This document shows, piece after piece, positions 42,787 to 52,055 of a DNA stretch of 64,000 bases. The notes below the pieces were generated by a model. The model was given only the letters and a program-made list of their open reading frames with translations. It searched no databases and was not told where the DNA came from. Within the stretch, counting starts at the first letter, position 1; each line of letters opens with the position of its first letter. The position numbers were made by a program, and so were the translations under genes. Source of the DNA: a virus; IMG/VR virus record IMGVR_UViG_3300003690_002850, positions 62,001 to 126,000 of that record; one strand, given 5' to 3'.

Positions 42787-43444
42787 AAGTAACTCAACTA
42801 GAGTTGTAGATAAGAATTTTAAACTTTTAGGCAATAAGCCTTTGTATCAATATATTATAGATCACTGTATACAGGCAGAATGTTTTGATGATATTTATAT
42901 TGACACTGATAGTACTGAAATAAAAGAGTATTGTTTTAAAAATAAGGTACATTGGATAGAAAGATTACCCGAACTTACTTTAGATACAGCAAATGGTAAT
43001 GATGTGTTCCATTATGATATACATCATATAGAAAGAAAAGTGAAAGGTGATAGAGTTAGCTTATTAACATATGATTATTACTTTCAATTGTATGCTACAG
43101 CACCATTTCTTAAACCAGACACTATTAAAGCATGTGTAAATAAATTAACTCATACTTCTAGATATGATTCTATTTTAACTGCTACAGAAGAATATGGGTG
43201 GTTTTGGTTTAAAGATCAACCAGTTAATTATCAGCCTAATATTTTACCAAGATCACAAGATGCTACACCAGTAATAAAAGAGACAACAGGGTTATACGGT
43301 ATATCTAAAAGTGCTTATGATAGGTTTAGATGTCGTGTAGGTGCCACTCCATATTTCTATATACTAAACGATAGAGCGGAGTGTATTGATTTAGATACGC
43401 ACGATGATTTTGCTCTTGCTGACAAATATTTAAAATCAGTATGA
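42758..43444 (+). CDS. CMP-sugar synthetase-like cytidylyltransferase, copy 2
   Basis: 228 aa. VCATIPIKSNSTRVVDKNFKLLGNKPLYQYI is the acylneuraminate-cytidylyltransferase opening. IYIDTDSTEI, FQLYATAPFLKPDTIKAC and CIDLDTHDDFALADKY follow. It has a longer middle (HYDIHHIERKVKGDR) than copy 1 and similarity between the two is limited to the motifs. It overlaps both neighbours, so it is cotranslated with the fusion gene. Confidence 0.82.
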   Translation: MKVCATIPIKSNSTRVVDKNFKLLGNKPLYQYIIDHCIQAECFDDIYIDTDSTEIKEYCFKNKVHWIERLPELTLDTANGNDVFHYDIHHIERKVKGDRVSLLTYDYYFQLYATAPFLKPDTIKACVNKLTHTSRYDSILTATEEYGWFWFKDQPVNYQPNILPRSQDATPVIKETTGLYGISKSAYDRFRCRVGATPYFYILNDRAECIDLDTHDDFALADKYLKSV

Positions 43445-44301
43445 ATATAGCAATATGTATATGTGGTGAACCGAGAATGAAAGAAGTCGGTGCCGAGAGC
43501 CTTAGAAAATTTAGAAAAGCTGTTAGCGGGTATGATGTACGTGTTGATGTGTTTTATCATATATGGGATCATGTAACTAAACGTCAACGTAACCATAAAT
43601 CTCAAGACCCTTTTGTAGAGTATGTTACCGCTGAGGAGATAGAACAGTTATATCCTTCGACTGTAGGTCATTTAGGTGATAAAAGCGAAATGGATGAAGA
43701 AATAGATTACATATGGGAATATGTTTGTAATTTAAATGAACCGAATCCTAGATATGATACAAAAGAAATATTAAAAAATCAAATTTATTATTCTAATACA
43801 CCCGGATATTCTCAACTACATAGTCTATGTAAGAACCAATTAATGAGAATAGAATATGAAGAAAAAAATAATATTAAATACGATTTAATTATTAAAACAA
43901 GGACCGATGTAGAGTTTAAATGCCATCCAACTTTTGCGCATATTAAAGAAGTAGCCGAAAGACCACAATTTCAAGAACAAATATTTTTACCTAATATGGA
44001 AGTATGGAGTGTAAAACATAAAACTCTAATAATACCTGAATTTTCATTGTTTTTCGGTAATTCAAAAACATTAAATAAGGATATATGGGAAAAGTATCCA
44101 CAAAAACTTATACCAGATTTATATTATTATAGGGGTGGTCCTCATTTAAGCGTGACAAATGATCACACGGTATTTATGAATTTAATTTTAAATCATACCA
44201 AAGTAAAAGTTCATGCACATTTACATAATGCATTAAAATATAAATTACATCAAATGCCTACATATTATAAAGAACAAAAAAAGAAATATAGTCATTATTA
44301 A
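43441..44301 (+). CDS. Putative glycosyltransferase, 'G.PR' family member 1
   Basis: 286 aa. NIAICICGEPRM...VDVFYHIWDH opens a family with four members in this window, all with a short strand, G.PR or Q.R, then D.F.H.W. YDLIIKTRTDVEF is the acidic putative DxD site. PGYSQLHSLCKNQLMRIEYE is shared with member 2. The general fold looks like GT-A; the donor is unknown. ATGA overlap at the start. Confidence 0.6.
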   Translation: MNIAICICGEPRMKEVGAESLRKFRKAVSGYDVRVDVFYHIWDHVTKRQRNHKSQDPFVEYVTAEEIEQLYPSTVGHLGDKSEMDEEIDYIWEYVCNLNEPNPRYDTKEILKNQIYYSNTPGYSQLHSLCKNQLMRIEYEEKNNIKYDLIIKTRTDVEFKCHPTFAHIKEVAERPQFQEQIFLPNMEVWSVKHKTLIIPEFSLFFGNSKTLNKDIWEKYPQKLIPDLYYYRGGPHLSVTNDHTVFMNLILNHTKVKVHAHLHNALKYKLHQMPTYYKEQKKKYSHY

Positions 44302-44306
44302 AAAAG

Positions 44307-45143
44307 ATGTATAATATAGCTTTAAGTTTTTATGGTGAAGGTAGAAATTGGGAAAATAATGCCGCAAAAAATATTGAAAAGTTTAAAAAATTAGATCAAA
44401 ATAAATTTAATATAGATGTGTATTTTCATTTATGGGATAATATTACACGTAGATGTAGAAATATTAAAGATTTAATTAAAGATAAAGCAAATTTAGATGA
44501 TTTATGTGTCATTGAATCTAATTTAGAACATAAAGAATTAATAAACATAATCCAACCTGTAAATTATAAAATAGAAAATAAAAACGTACTCGACGAATAT
44601 GTAGATAAATTCAACCCTAGTAATGAATTTATGTCTTGCGAACAGATTAAACAAGCTATTAAGTATTCAAACACCCCATCCTTTTCACAACTTTATAGTA
44701 TGTCTCAAAGCTTTGAAGTAATTGAAGATAAGGACAAATATGATTTAATTATTATTTTAAAAACTGATTGTTTGTTTGATGATGAATCAATTACAGATAA
44801 AACATTACAATTTTATTGTAGATATATTACTCAAAGAAACTCATTACTTGTAGAAAGAATGTCTTTCGTACCAGGTAGAAAAGAACCATGGATATATCAT
44901 GTTTACTTGCTAGGTAATGCTACTGTTTTTAATGATATGTTTGATAATTTTCCGAAAATACCTATAGGTATGGGTATGTATACTAATAAAACCCCAATAT
45001 GGAAAGGTAGTAGTCATGCTGAATTAGCAAACTATATTTTATACCATACTACTGTACATAGAGTATGGCCTATTCTTCATCAAAGTCATCCACGGTTTGT
45101 AGGTAGAACTAATCAATTTAAATTAGAAGTACTTCAACCATGA
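44307..45143 (+). CDS. Putative glycosyltransferase, 'G.PR' family member 2
   Basis: 278 aa. NIALSFYGEGRNWEN...FNIDVYFHLWDNITRRCRN is clearly related to member 1 just upstream, and YSNTPSFSQLYSMSQSFEVIE repeats its middle. The acidic motif is YDLIIILKTDCLFDD. It differs in losing the PR after G. Likely a tandem duplicate that has diverged. Confidence 0.6.
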   Translation: MYNIALSFYGEGRNWENNAAKNIEKFKKLDQNKFNIDVYFHLWDNITRRCRNIKDLIKDKANLDDLCVIESNLEHKELINIIQPVNYKIENKNVLDEYVDKFNPSNEFMSCEQIKQAIKYSNTPSFSQLYSMSQSFEVIEDKDKYDLIIILKTDCLFDDESITDKTLQFYCRYITQRNSLLVERMSFVPGRKEPWIYHVYLLGNATVFNDMFDNFPKIPIGMGMYTNKTPIWKGSSHAELANYILYHTTVHRVWPILHQSHPRFVGRTNQFKLEVLQP

Positions 45144-46087
45144 AAATAGCTGTTTTATTATGCGCTCAACCTAGATTTTTGAATCTAACATATAAAAGAG
45201 TAAAAGAAGAATTTGATATTCCTAATGTACAAGTTGATTTTTTTATACATTTTTGGAATGTGGTAGGGTTTTCCCCGACATGTGAAAGAACTAAAGATTA
45301 TATAGCTGATGATAATTTAGAAGAGTATATAAATTATTTAAAACCTAAAAAATATAAAATTGAAGATTATTCTGAATTAGATAACTTAGTTTTTTTGTTC
45401 AAAAACATGCATACCTTTTTAGTTAGTGATAAAATAACATTAAAGAATATAAAAGATAAATATCGATATGAATTTGGTCAATGGTTTAGTAATAAAAGAG
45501 CATATGCGTTAATGGAAGAATATGAACAAGAGAATAATTTTAAATACGACACTGTTATAAGGACAAAAACTGATTATATTTATAATGATAGTGACAAAAT
45601 TGAAAACTATATTATTCCTGAAGATAAAATAAATACAAATTTCGCATTAGTAACAAATTTAAAAATACGAAAATATATACACGAAAAAAACGGGTTTAAA
45701 AATCATCCATTAAAAGAATATATACCAGGAGTAACATTCAAAGGTGAAAGTATATATGAAAACATTAGATATGATATTAACACTATGGCCGCAACTAGAT
45801 CTGCTGCTTATTTTTTATTTAACACTTGGTTTAAAACATATTTAAAAACTCTCATTTTTGATACTGTAAATAAGTTAGAAAAAGATTTTGAATCTCATAA
45901 AAAACAAGATGTTGTATGGGGGAACGCAGCGATATATAATAAGATACACTTAGTTGGAAAGCGAAGAAGATATATTCGTTTATATTTAAAAGATAAATGT
46001 AAAACTTCTTGGATTGATAGATCGGAAAATACAACTATAGAAGTTACAGGTTTAAATCATCCCAGTGATTTAGACTCTTATGTTTAA
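45140..46087 (+). CDS. Putative glycosyltransferase, 'G.PR' family member 3
   Basis: 315 aa. KIAVLLCAQPRFLNLTYKRVKEEFD...VDFFIHFWN opens it; YDTVIRTKTDYIYN is the acidic site. It is closest to the minus-strand member at 50070 (MKIAILMFGQPRFLKHTINLIREEFD), so this sub-type was duplicated across the strand switch. The C-terminus overlaps the convergent FkbM gene by 44 bases. Confidence 0.6.
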   Translation: MKIAVLLCAQPRFLNLTYKRVKEEFDIPNVQVDFFIHFWNVVGFSPTCERTKDYIADDNLEEYINYLKPKKYKIEDYSELDNLVFLFKNMHTFLVSDKITLKNIKDKYRYEFGQWFSNKRAYALMEEYEQENNFKYDTVIRTKTDYIYNDSDKIENYIIPEDKINTNFALVTNLKIRKYIHEKNGFKNHPLKEYIPGVTFKGESIYENIRYDINTMAATRSAAYFLFNTWFKTYLKTLIFDTVNKLEKDFESHKKQDVVWGNAAIYNKIHLVGKRRRYIRLYLKDKCKTSWIDRSENTTIEVTGLNHPSDLDSYV

Positions 46088-46880
46088 ATATAAAATCGCG
46101 ACCTCTCGCGTCTACTATTTCATAACCGAGAGAGTGTAATAGTTTAAAAATACGCTGCCTAGGTTTAAAAAGACTTAAATGTCTTTTCCCTGCATAACTT
46201 ATTTCGACAATTAATACTGGTTTCCATTTTTTTATAGTCTCCATTGCTCCGAGCAACGCGTAATATTCGTGCTCTTCAATGTCAAGTTTTATACAATCTA
46301 CATTATTAAAATTATAACTATCAAGTGTACGTACTACACATCCGTGTCCTTTTTTCTTTAAAGAAATTGTTTCCTCTGTGTATCGCTCCGGTGCGTCGAT
46401 ATCCTTATCCCGTCTGATAGAGACACGAGAAGCCCCGCTGTTCAGTCTCGCACAAACCTTTACATTATCTTCTATACTGCTCAAACCATGATCAAAAACT
46501 TCAATATTAGAGAACCTACTAGTATTTTGTCTAAGAGCGTGTCTTATATCTTCTCTAATCTCAAAACATTTTACTTCATCGAAATATTTCGCAAAAGAAA
46601 CAGCCATCCAACCATAACTAGACCCGACGTCAATTACAGTTCGCGTGGATGGAAGCCGTCGCCGCCCTTGTTTTCGTCGCTTTGATGTCAAAAAATATGG
46701 TATTATAATATCATCAACATACCTCTCATGCCACACACAATTTTCTATTCCTACTTGAGCATGATGGAGCATAGCCCCATCCTCTTCATTAGCTAGAATA
46801 CACCAATCAGAAATTTTTTGATATTTGAGCTCACCGGTTGAGTGCCGCTGCTCGAGTAGATGATTTTCAATTTCAGGCAT
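46044..46880 (-). CDS. FkbM-family methyltransferase
   Basis: 278 aa. RTVIDVGSSYGWMAVSFAKYFDEVKCFEI is motif I/II of FkbM methyltransferases. VVRTLDSYNFNNVDCIKLDIEEHEYYALLGAMETI matches the FkbM signature (D.IKiDvEG.E...L.GA), with EEH in place of EG. Such enzymes O-methylate sugars and polyketides. It is the last gene of the minus-strand half of the glycan island and overlaps the radical SAM gene by 8 bases. Confidence 0.82.
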   Translation of the reverse strand: MPEIENHLLEQRHSTGELKYQKISDWCILANEEDGAMLHHAQVGIENCVWHERYVDDIIIPYFLTSKRRKQGRRRLPSTRTVIDVGSSYGWMAVSFAKYFDEVKCFEIREDIRHALRQNTSRFSNIEVFDHGLSSIEDNVKVCARLNSGASRVSIRRDKDIDAPERYTEETISLKKKGHGCVVRTLDSYNFNNVDCIKLDIEEHEYYALLGAMETIKKWKPVLIVEISYAGKRHLSLFKPRQRIFKLLHSLGYEIVDARGRDFIFKHKSLNHWDDLNL

Positions 46881-47823
46881 TGCATAATTCAGTCAATACT
46901 GTGCTAGTCTGGGTAGCTCGTTTTTGTTTATCGTCTACTCTGTTGTTATATATAACAATATCGCTCTTATCTTTGAGTTGATCACAACTCCTACAAATAA
47001 AATCTGATTCTGTGCAGGTACCATTAGTGTGATGAGTATGAAGTTCTTGAAAAACCTTTCCGTTGAATATCTCTTCTAATGTTTGACGTTTAAAATTACC
47101 TAAAACTAGTTCATTATTAAAATCAAAACAACACATAATTATATCTCCGTCTATTTGAATTTGTATAGGTCCATTAAACGGTCTGCCACAAGATTTTAAA
47201 GTATTTTCTTCAGTTTTATCTCTATAGGTCTTACCATAAACCCAGTTATGAGGATACCAAATTTCAAGAGAACATTTGTCTTTAAAATCTTTAATCATTT
47301 GTTCTACATCTTCTTTATTCTCCTTAACTATATCAGCTGTAATTATAATATCACTTTCCTCTGGTTTATTTTCAATAGCATAATTGACATTTTTCATGAC
47401 TGAATCGAAATCAAATCCAGAAGATTTATACCGCATGACTCTACCATAACTGTCTGGGTTTGTGGTATGAAGACTTATTCTTATATCCTTAACCCCAATT
47501 TTATATATTTTGTCTATACGTTCCGGGGTAAGCATAGATCCGTTTGTTAAAAGATGTATAAGTAGGTCGGTTTCGCCAGCGTAAGCAATCTTTTCGACAA
47601 TCCCTTTGTCGATAAAAATTTCACCAAATCCAGAAAATGTAGTTTCTTTTATTTGATCACCTATTTCATTCAATATTTTATCTAAATAAAATTTATAATC
47701 ATCTAAGGACATTACTTCTCTTTTTCGGATAAAATCTTCAGTAGGATGAGGACAAAACACACACCCTGCATTACAGGCAGTAGATGTCTCTATTCTAACC
47801 TCGTTTGTAGATGGTATCATCAT
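46873..47823 (-). CDS. Radical SAM protein with SPASM-like C-terminus
   Basis: 316 aa. TACNAGCVFCPHP is the Cx3Cx2C cluster motif near residue 15-25. FSGFGEIFID and ISLHTTNP follow the barrel strands. The C-terminus has CGRPF, QIDGDIIMCCFDFN, LGNFKRQTLEEIFNG and a closing CRSCDQ, the cysteine pattern of SPASM auxiliary clusters. Such enzymes modify peptides or small molecules, including sugars, by radical chemistry. The target here is unknown. Confidence 0.85.
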   Translation of the reverse strand: MMIPSTNEVRIETSTACNAGCVFCPHPTEDFIRKREVMSLDDYKFYLDKILNEIGDQIKETTFSGFGEIFIDKGIVEKIAYAGETDLLIHLLTNGSMLTPERIDKIYKIGVKDIRISLHTTNPDSYGRVMRYKSSGFDFDSVMKNVNYAIENKPEESDIIITADIVKENKEDVEQMIKDFKDKCSLEIWYPHNWVYGKTYRDKTEENTLKSCGRPFNGPIQIQIDGDIIMCCFDFNNELVLGNFKRQTLEEIFNGKVFQELHTHHTNGTCTESDFICRSCDQLKDKSDIVIYNNRVDDKQKRATQTSTVLTELCNA

Positions 47824-47829
47824 AATAAA

Positions 47830-48543
47830 TTATTTACGCTTATATCCTAAAACATCAAACAGATCTGAAGAAAATATCTTATTAAACTTATCATATAATG
47901 AATCAGTAAAGTACTGTTCATATGTATAACCAAATTCTGAGTGAGTTTTATTAAATTTTTTTCTACCATGAGTTTCAATACATTCTGCTAACATATCTTT
48001 ATCCATGTCAGGTACATGAGAAGTAATAGTATCAACTATTTCCTGTCGACCCTGTTCAGTCCAAAACTGTTCTAATCTTATAAAAACAATATTATCATTT
48101 AAATTATGATTTTTATTTGTCTTTGAATATATTTCGTATTGAGAATGGTCTCTTAAAAAGTCATACATACTAGTAATAGTTAAATAAGAGTTGTGTTCCA
48201 TCTCAAATAGTACTTTTTCTTCATCAGTTTCTAGACTACTTATACGGTCCTTGTAACTTAGACCATTATATCTCTCGTGAGGCTGCGTACACCATTTTTC
48301 TTTTGTTGTTTGATGGTATCTCATACCTGATACTATAGTTTCATACGGGTTTCTTATACAAAGTATAACTTTACTTTTTTCTAGTACATAATGATTAAAC
48401 CCTATTCCTAATTTCTTTTTAAATTGAAACTCAAAATCAGGAACGTTCTCTTTGTACATTCTAAAAAGTACTCTAATTGCGTTAATTCCGGTTTTATGCC
48501 AGGCTCCTATATAGATATTGGCGTTGTTAGTACCTCTGATCAT
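47830..48543 (-). CDS. Sulfotransferase-like P-loop protein, tandem copy A
   Basis: 237 aa. NIYIGAWHKTGINAIRVLF resembles the 5'-phosphosulfate loop (K.G...) of PAPS sulfotransferases, and VILCIRNPYETIVSGMRYH the 3'-phosphate motif (R.P...S...). It is closely similar to the next gene upstream over the whole length. Sulfation of a glycan hydroxyl is the likely role. No PAPS-synthesis genes are seen, so the host would supply PAPS. Confidence 0.68.
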   Translation of the reverse strand: MIRGTNNANIYIGAWHKTGINAIRVLFRMYKENVPDFEFQFKKKLGIGFNHYVLEKSKVILCIRNPYETIVSGMRYHQTTKEKWCTQPHERYNGLSYKDRISSLETDEEKVLFEMEHNSYLTITSMYDFLRDHSQYEIYSKTNKNHNLNDNIVFIRLEQFWTEQGRQEIVDTITSHVPDMDKDMLAECIETHGRKKFNKTHSEFGYTYEQYFTDSLYDKFNKIFSSDLFDVLGYKRK

Positions 48544-48556
48544 AATATCATATAAA

Positions 48557-49246
48557 TTATTTACGAGAATATCCTAGACTCTCAACGAGATCTTCAGGAA
48601 ACAAATTGTCAAACTCTTTATATAATGAATCAGTAAAGTGATCTTGATATGTATAATTAAAGCCTGAGTGAGTTTTATTAAATTTTTTTCGCCCATGAGT
48701 TTTAATACATTTTGTTAATATATCTTTATCCATGTCAGGTATATGAGAAGTAATAGTGTTAACCACTTCTTGTCGACCCTGTTCAGTCCAAAACTGTTCT
48801 AATCTTATAAAAGCAATATTATCATTTAAATTATGATTTTTATTTTTATTTGAATAGCATTTGTATTGACAATGCTCTCTTAAAAATTTATATATACCAT
48901 TAATAGTTAAATAAGAGTTGTTTTTCATCTCAAATAGTATTTTTTCTTCAATTGATTCAATATCGCATATACACTCTTGATAACTCTTACCATTATATTT
49001 CTTCTGAGGACAGTTAAACAGGTTTTCTTTTGTTATTTGATGATATCTCATACCTGACATTATTATTTCATATGGGTTTCTAATACAAAGTACAGCTTTA
49101 CTGTTTTCTAGTATATGATGATTAAAATTTCTATTCCACCTAGTTTTGAGTTTAAACTCAAAATCAGGAACGTTCTCTTTGTACATTCTAAAAAGTACTT
49201 TAATTGCGTTAATTCCGGTTTTATGCCAGGCTCCTATATAGATCAT
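48557..49246 (-). CDS. Sulfotransferase-like P-loop protein, tandem copy B
   Basis: 229 aa. IYIGAWHKTGINAIKVLF and AVLCIRNPYEIIMSGMRYH repeat copy A, as do NLNDNIAFIRLEQFWTEQGRQEV and HGRKKFNKTHSGF. Differences are concentrated in short surface stretches. The two copies share almost the same 5' end in DNA, indicating a rather recent duplication. Confidence 0.68.
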   Translation of the reverse strand: MIYIGAWHKTGINAIKVLFRMYKENVPDFEFKLKTRWNRNFNHHILENSKAVLCIRNPYEIIMSGMRYHQITKENLFNCPQKKYNGKSYQECICDIESIEEKILFEMKNNSYLTINGIYKFLREHCQYKCYSNKNKNHNLNDNIAFIRLEQFWTEQGRQEVVNTITSHIPDMDKDILTKCIKTHGRKKFNKTHSGFNYTYQDHFTDSLYKEFDNLFPEDLVESLGYSRK

Positions 49247-50073
49247 AATAACATTTGATATAAGTTATTTATTTCTTCAAATAACGGTATATTTTTATTT
49301 TGTAAATATAACTGTTCAGTCTCTTTAATATATTTCCTTACATACTTCATAAAATCATTTATATCTGTATAATTAGTGTTAGAAAATTTATATTGATGTT
49401 TCCATAACGAAATACTATGTAAATGGTAAAATTGGATTGATATTGGATACTCAAAAATTTTATAATTATAGGAAATCTGTGATGACAGTCTACCGCTCGC
49501 ACCTAGCTTGCGCTGAATCCTCAGAGGGTCGAGAATCTCGGTATACCTTGAGTGATCTGCTTTATACATTTCATATTTTTTGAGATCAATATTGTTATTT
49601 TTATTAAAAATTAAACAATGATTACTTTGTATTTTATTCATTGGGTTCTTAAAACCAAAAACTCGGTTTCTATAACCTGGTTTTCGTCGACCACCGATTG
49701 GATCTAGAAAACTATAATTAAAAATATTAATACCTTCGGTTAATTCATCTGTTTTTGGTAATGATAAAAAAATATCATCATCATCTTGTTGAAAAAATAA
49801 AATATTACTACTTGAGTTTTTGTTAAGATATTCTTCGCAGTGTTGATTACTTTCTAATATTATATCAAAGCACCCCATATTAGAAATATGGTTGAGAACT
49901 AAATCTCGAATACGTTTTCTAAAAGGTAAATATTTTATTTTTAAGTTCTCGTCCCATAACTTAGTTATTTCTAGATAATACTTATATTGGTGTTTAGGTT
50001 TTGAGAATAATGGATATACGTTTAATCCTTCCCAATACTTATCATTACATCTAATATGACAAACTTTTTTCAC
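49243..50073 (-). CDS. Putative glycosyltransferase-like protein, 276 aa
   Basis: Operon member with 4-base overlaps on both sides. KKVCHIRCNDKYW opens it, and LFFQQDDDDIFLSLP is an acidic run where GT-A enzymes have the DxD. A Tyr/Asn-rich C-terminus follows. I do not recognise a specific family; a glycosyltransferase role is inferred from the acidic motif and the neighbours. Confidence 0.5.
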   Translation of the reverse strand: MKKVCHIRCNDKYWEGLNVYPLFSKPKHQYKYYLEITKLWDENLKIKYLPFRKRIRDLVLNHISNMGCFDIILESNQHCEEYLNKNSSSNILFFQQDDDDIFLSLPKTDELTEGINIFNYSFLDPIGGRRKPGYRNRVFGFKNPMNKIQSNHCLIFNKNNNIDLKKYEMYKADHSRYTEILDPLRIQRKLGASGRLSSQISYNYKIFEYPISIQFYHLHSISLWKHQYKFSNTNYTDINDFMKYVRKYIKETEQLYLQNKNIPLFEEINNLYQMLL

Positions 50074-51203
50074 GAAAATCTATGTGTTAATATATCCTTT
50101 CTAATTTGAGCTTCTGATTCAGCTTTAATTTTTCCTCCAGTTCTGATGTCTTTTTTTACCCATTTTGGATGAATTAACCTCGCATCTCTTCTAGGAGATA
50201 TCCTTTCAGCAGCTAAGTTGTAATTAAGTAACATCTGACCTTGTAGACAATGATCAGATTGAGAAATAAACCAACTATTGGAATTATTATGCTGCATGTC
50301 TTTTGACAGAGTACGGAAGTAATTTTCAAACCAATTACAATACATTATTTCAGCTCCTTCGCGATTAGCTATTAATGTCCAATCATTAAATGCTACTCTT
50401 TTATTATAATCTTCAGTGTGCTTAATCCAATGACATTCGTTTTCCGGGTCATATTTTGTTTTTATGTGTGTTTCAAACGTTCCATCTTTGTTTTTGTGTA
50501 TAATAGATCGTCTCTCAAGTGATATATGATTATTATAAAATCTAAACATACCTATGTTGTTATCTTTAGGCACAGGTCTTACTCCTGTTGCTTTACTTAG
50601 ACGTCTTTCTGTAAGATCTACATATCTAAGCGCTGTACATTTTACGTGAGGAACGTTAAAGCATAGATCTGTATATAATGCCTCTTTTGCAGCATAATAT
50701 TCTTTTTCACTTTCATATGTTTCTTTTGGTTGATATACAATATCTGTTCTTACTTTGATAACTATATCATATTTAAAGTTGTTTTCATGTTCGTATGACA
50801 TAATACGTCTAAAGGCCCACTTCATACTTTGATGCTGCCCGAATTTGTATCTTAATTTTTCGATTACACTGTTTATACTTATTGGTAGGTTTCGGTTATG
50901 TAATTTTATAAAATTTAATATATTATTACATGTTTCATCTAAATTTTCATAGTTTTGTATAATTATATTTCTCTGTGATGGTTTGTTAGGAAGAACTGAA
51001 TTAGGTAATTTTTCTTCTACTAAATCATATATTTCTTTTTTGTCATATTCCTCCTCTTCACCATTAGGTATATACCCAATTTTATCCCACCAATGAGCGA
51101 AATAATGTACTTCGTGACCTGGGAGATCGAATTCTTCTCTTATTAGATTAATAGTATGCTTTAAAAATCTAGGCTGCCCAAACATTAATATTGCTATTTT
51201 CAT
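50070..51203 (-). CDS. Putative glycosyltransferase, 'G.PR' family member 4
   Basis: 377 aa. KIAILMFGQPRFLKHTINLIREEFD...VHYFAHWWDKIGY opens it; YDIVIKVRTDIVYQ is the acidic site; AFNDWTLIANREGAEIMYCNWFENYFRTL lies near the end. It is a longer relative of the plus-strand gene at 45140. The extra length is in the middle, an Arg/Lys-rich stretch around 185-260. Confidence 0.6.
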   Translation of the reverse strand: MKIAILMFGQPRFLKHTINLIREEFDLPGHEVHYFAHWWDKIGYIPNGEEEEYDKKEIYDLVEEKLPNSVLPNKPSQRNIIIQNYENLDETCNNILNFIKLHNRNLPISINSVIEKLRYKFGQHQSMKWAFRRIMSYEHENNFKYDIVIKVRTDIVYQPKETYESEKEYYAAKEALYTDLCFNVPHVKCTALRYVDLTERRLSKATGVRPVPKDNNIGMFRFYNNHISLERRSIIHKNKDGTFETHIKTKYDPENECHWIKHTEDYNKRVAFNDWTLIANREGAEIMYCNWFENYFRTLSKDMQHNNSNSWFISQSDHCLQGQMLLNYNLAAERISPRRDARLIHPKWVKKDIRTGGKIKAESEAQIRKDILTHRFS

Positions 51204-51215
51204 ATTCTTATTGTG

Positions 51216-52055
51216 TTAAAATACAGGTAAATGTTTCCAGTTATGATGATTAAATAAAACTTTCTCATAACCACCAGTCCCTAGTGGATCTACATTAACA
51301 TATAGAGAATTATTAATTATTTTCGCTGGGGTCCCTGGAAACCAATCACCATTGTGAAATGATGATGGTAATTCTTTGACCATATTAAATTTTTGAATTA
51401 TATAATTAAATAATCCTTGCCCAGCGAAATGTTCTCTATTGTATTTGTACATTTTTGGTGCCAATTCTTTCCAATATTCGTATAATCTCCTCCAAGCACT
51501 TATGCGAGCAACTTGAACACCGGCCTGGTATATTATCCAGTCTTTCGATATATCATTAAATATTTTGTTCATTTCTAAATACCCATGTAATAAATTACCT
51601 TCTCTGTAAATCCTTGTACTCTTTTTGTCGTCATAGTGATCCCTACACTGTCCAAACTCCGTTGCACCTAAATTATTAATAATTATTAATTCTTTCTCTG
51701 TGAATCCGCGTTGCATTATAACATCCCAATCACATAAAATCAAGATATCATTATCATTAAAATTAATAAAGTCTACAAATTCACCAGATTCTAGACATAT
51801 ATAATTTGGCCTATCCGGGAAACTACTTTTTAAATTTACATGTCTGCTATAATTAATTGAGTTAATATCTATTGTTACTATTTCTATCTTAGAAGGTAGA
51901 TTATAGCCTGCCAACGGCCCTCCTGCAGTACCATCATCCATGAGCATTAATATAATTCTATTTTTTCCAGCATGTTTTACAACACTATCAATAAATCCGC
52001 GATGTTTTGTGTTCCAATAATTATTATCAATATTCGTCGCTATTATAATATTCAT
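51216..52055 (-). CDS. GT-A-like glycosyltransferase with DWD motif
   Basis: 279 aa. IIIATNIDNNYWNTKHRGFIDSV opens a nucleotide-sugar-binding fold, and DNDILILCDWDVIMQRGFTEKE has the D.D metal site after a hydrophobic strand. WIIYQAGVQVARISAWRRLYEYW and GQGLFNYIIQ follow, as in GT8/DUF-type transferases. SFHNGDWFPGTPAKI near the end includes the product-side His. The donor is unknown. Confidence 0.6.
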   Translation of the reverse strand: MNIIIATNIDNNYWNTKHRGFIDSVVKHAGKNRIILMLMDDGTAGGPLAGYNLPSKIEIVTIDINSINYSRHVNLKSSFPDRPNYICLESGEFVDFINFNDNDILILCDWDVIMQRGFTEKELIIINNLGATEFGQCRDHYDDKKSTRIYREGNLLHGYLEMNKIFNDISKDWIIYQAGVQVARISAWRRLYEYWKELAPKMYKYNREHFAGQGLFNYIIQKFNMVKELPSSFHNGDWFPGTPAKIINNSLYVNVDPLGTGGYEKVLFNHHNWKHLPVF

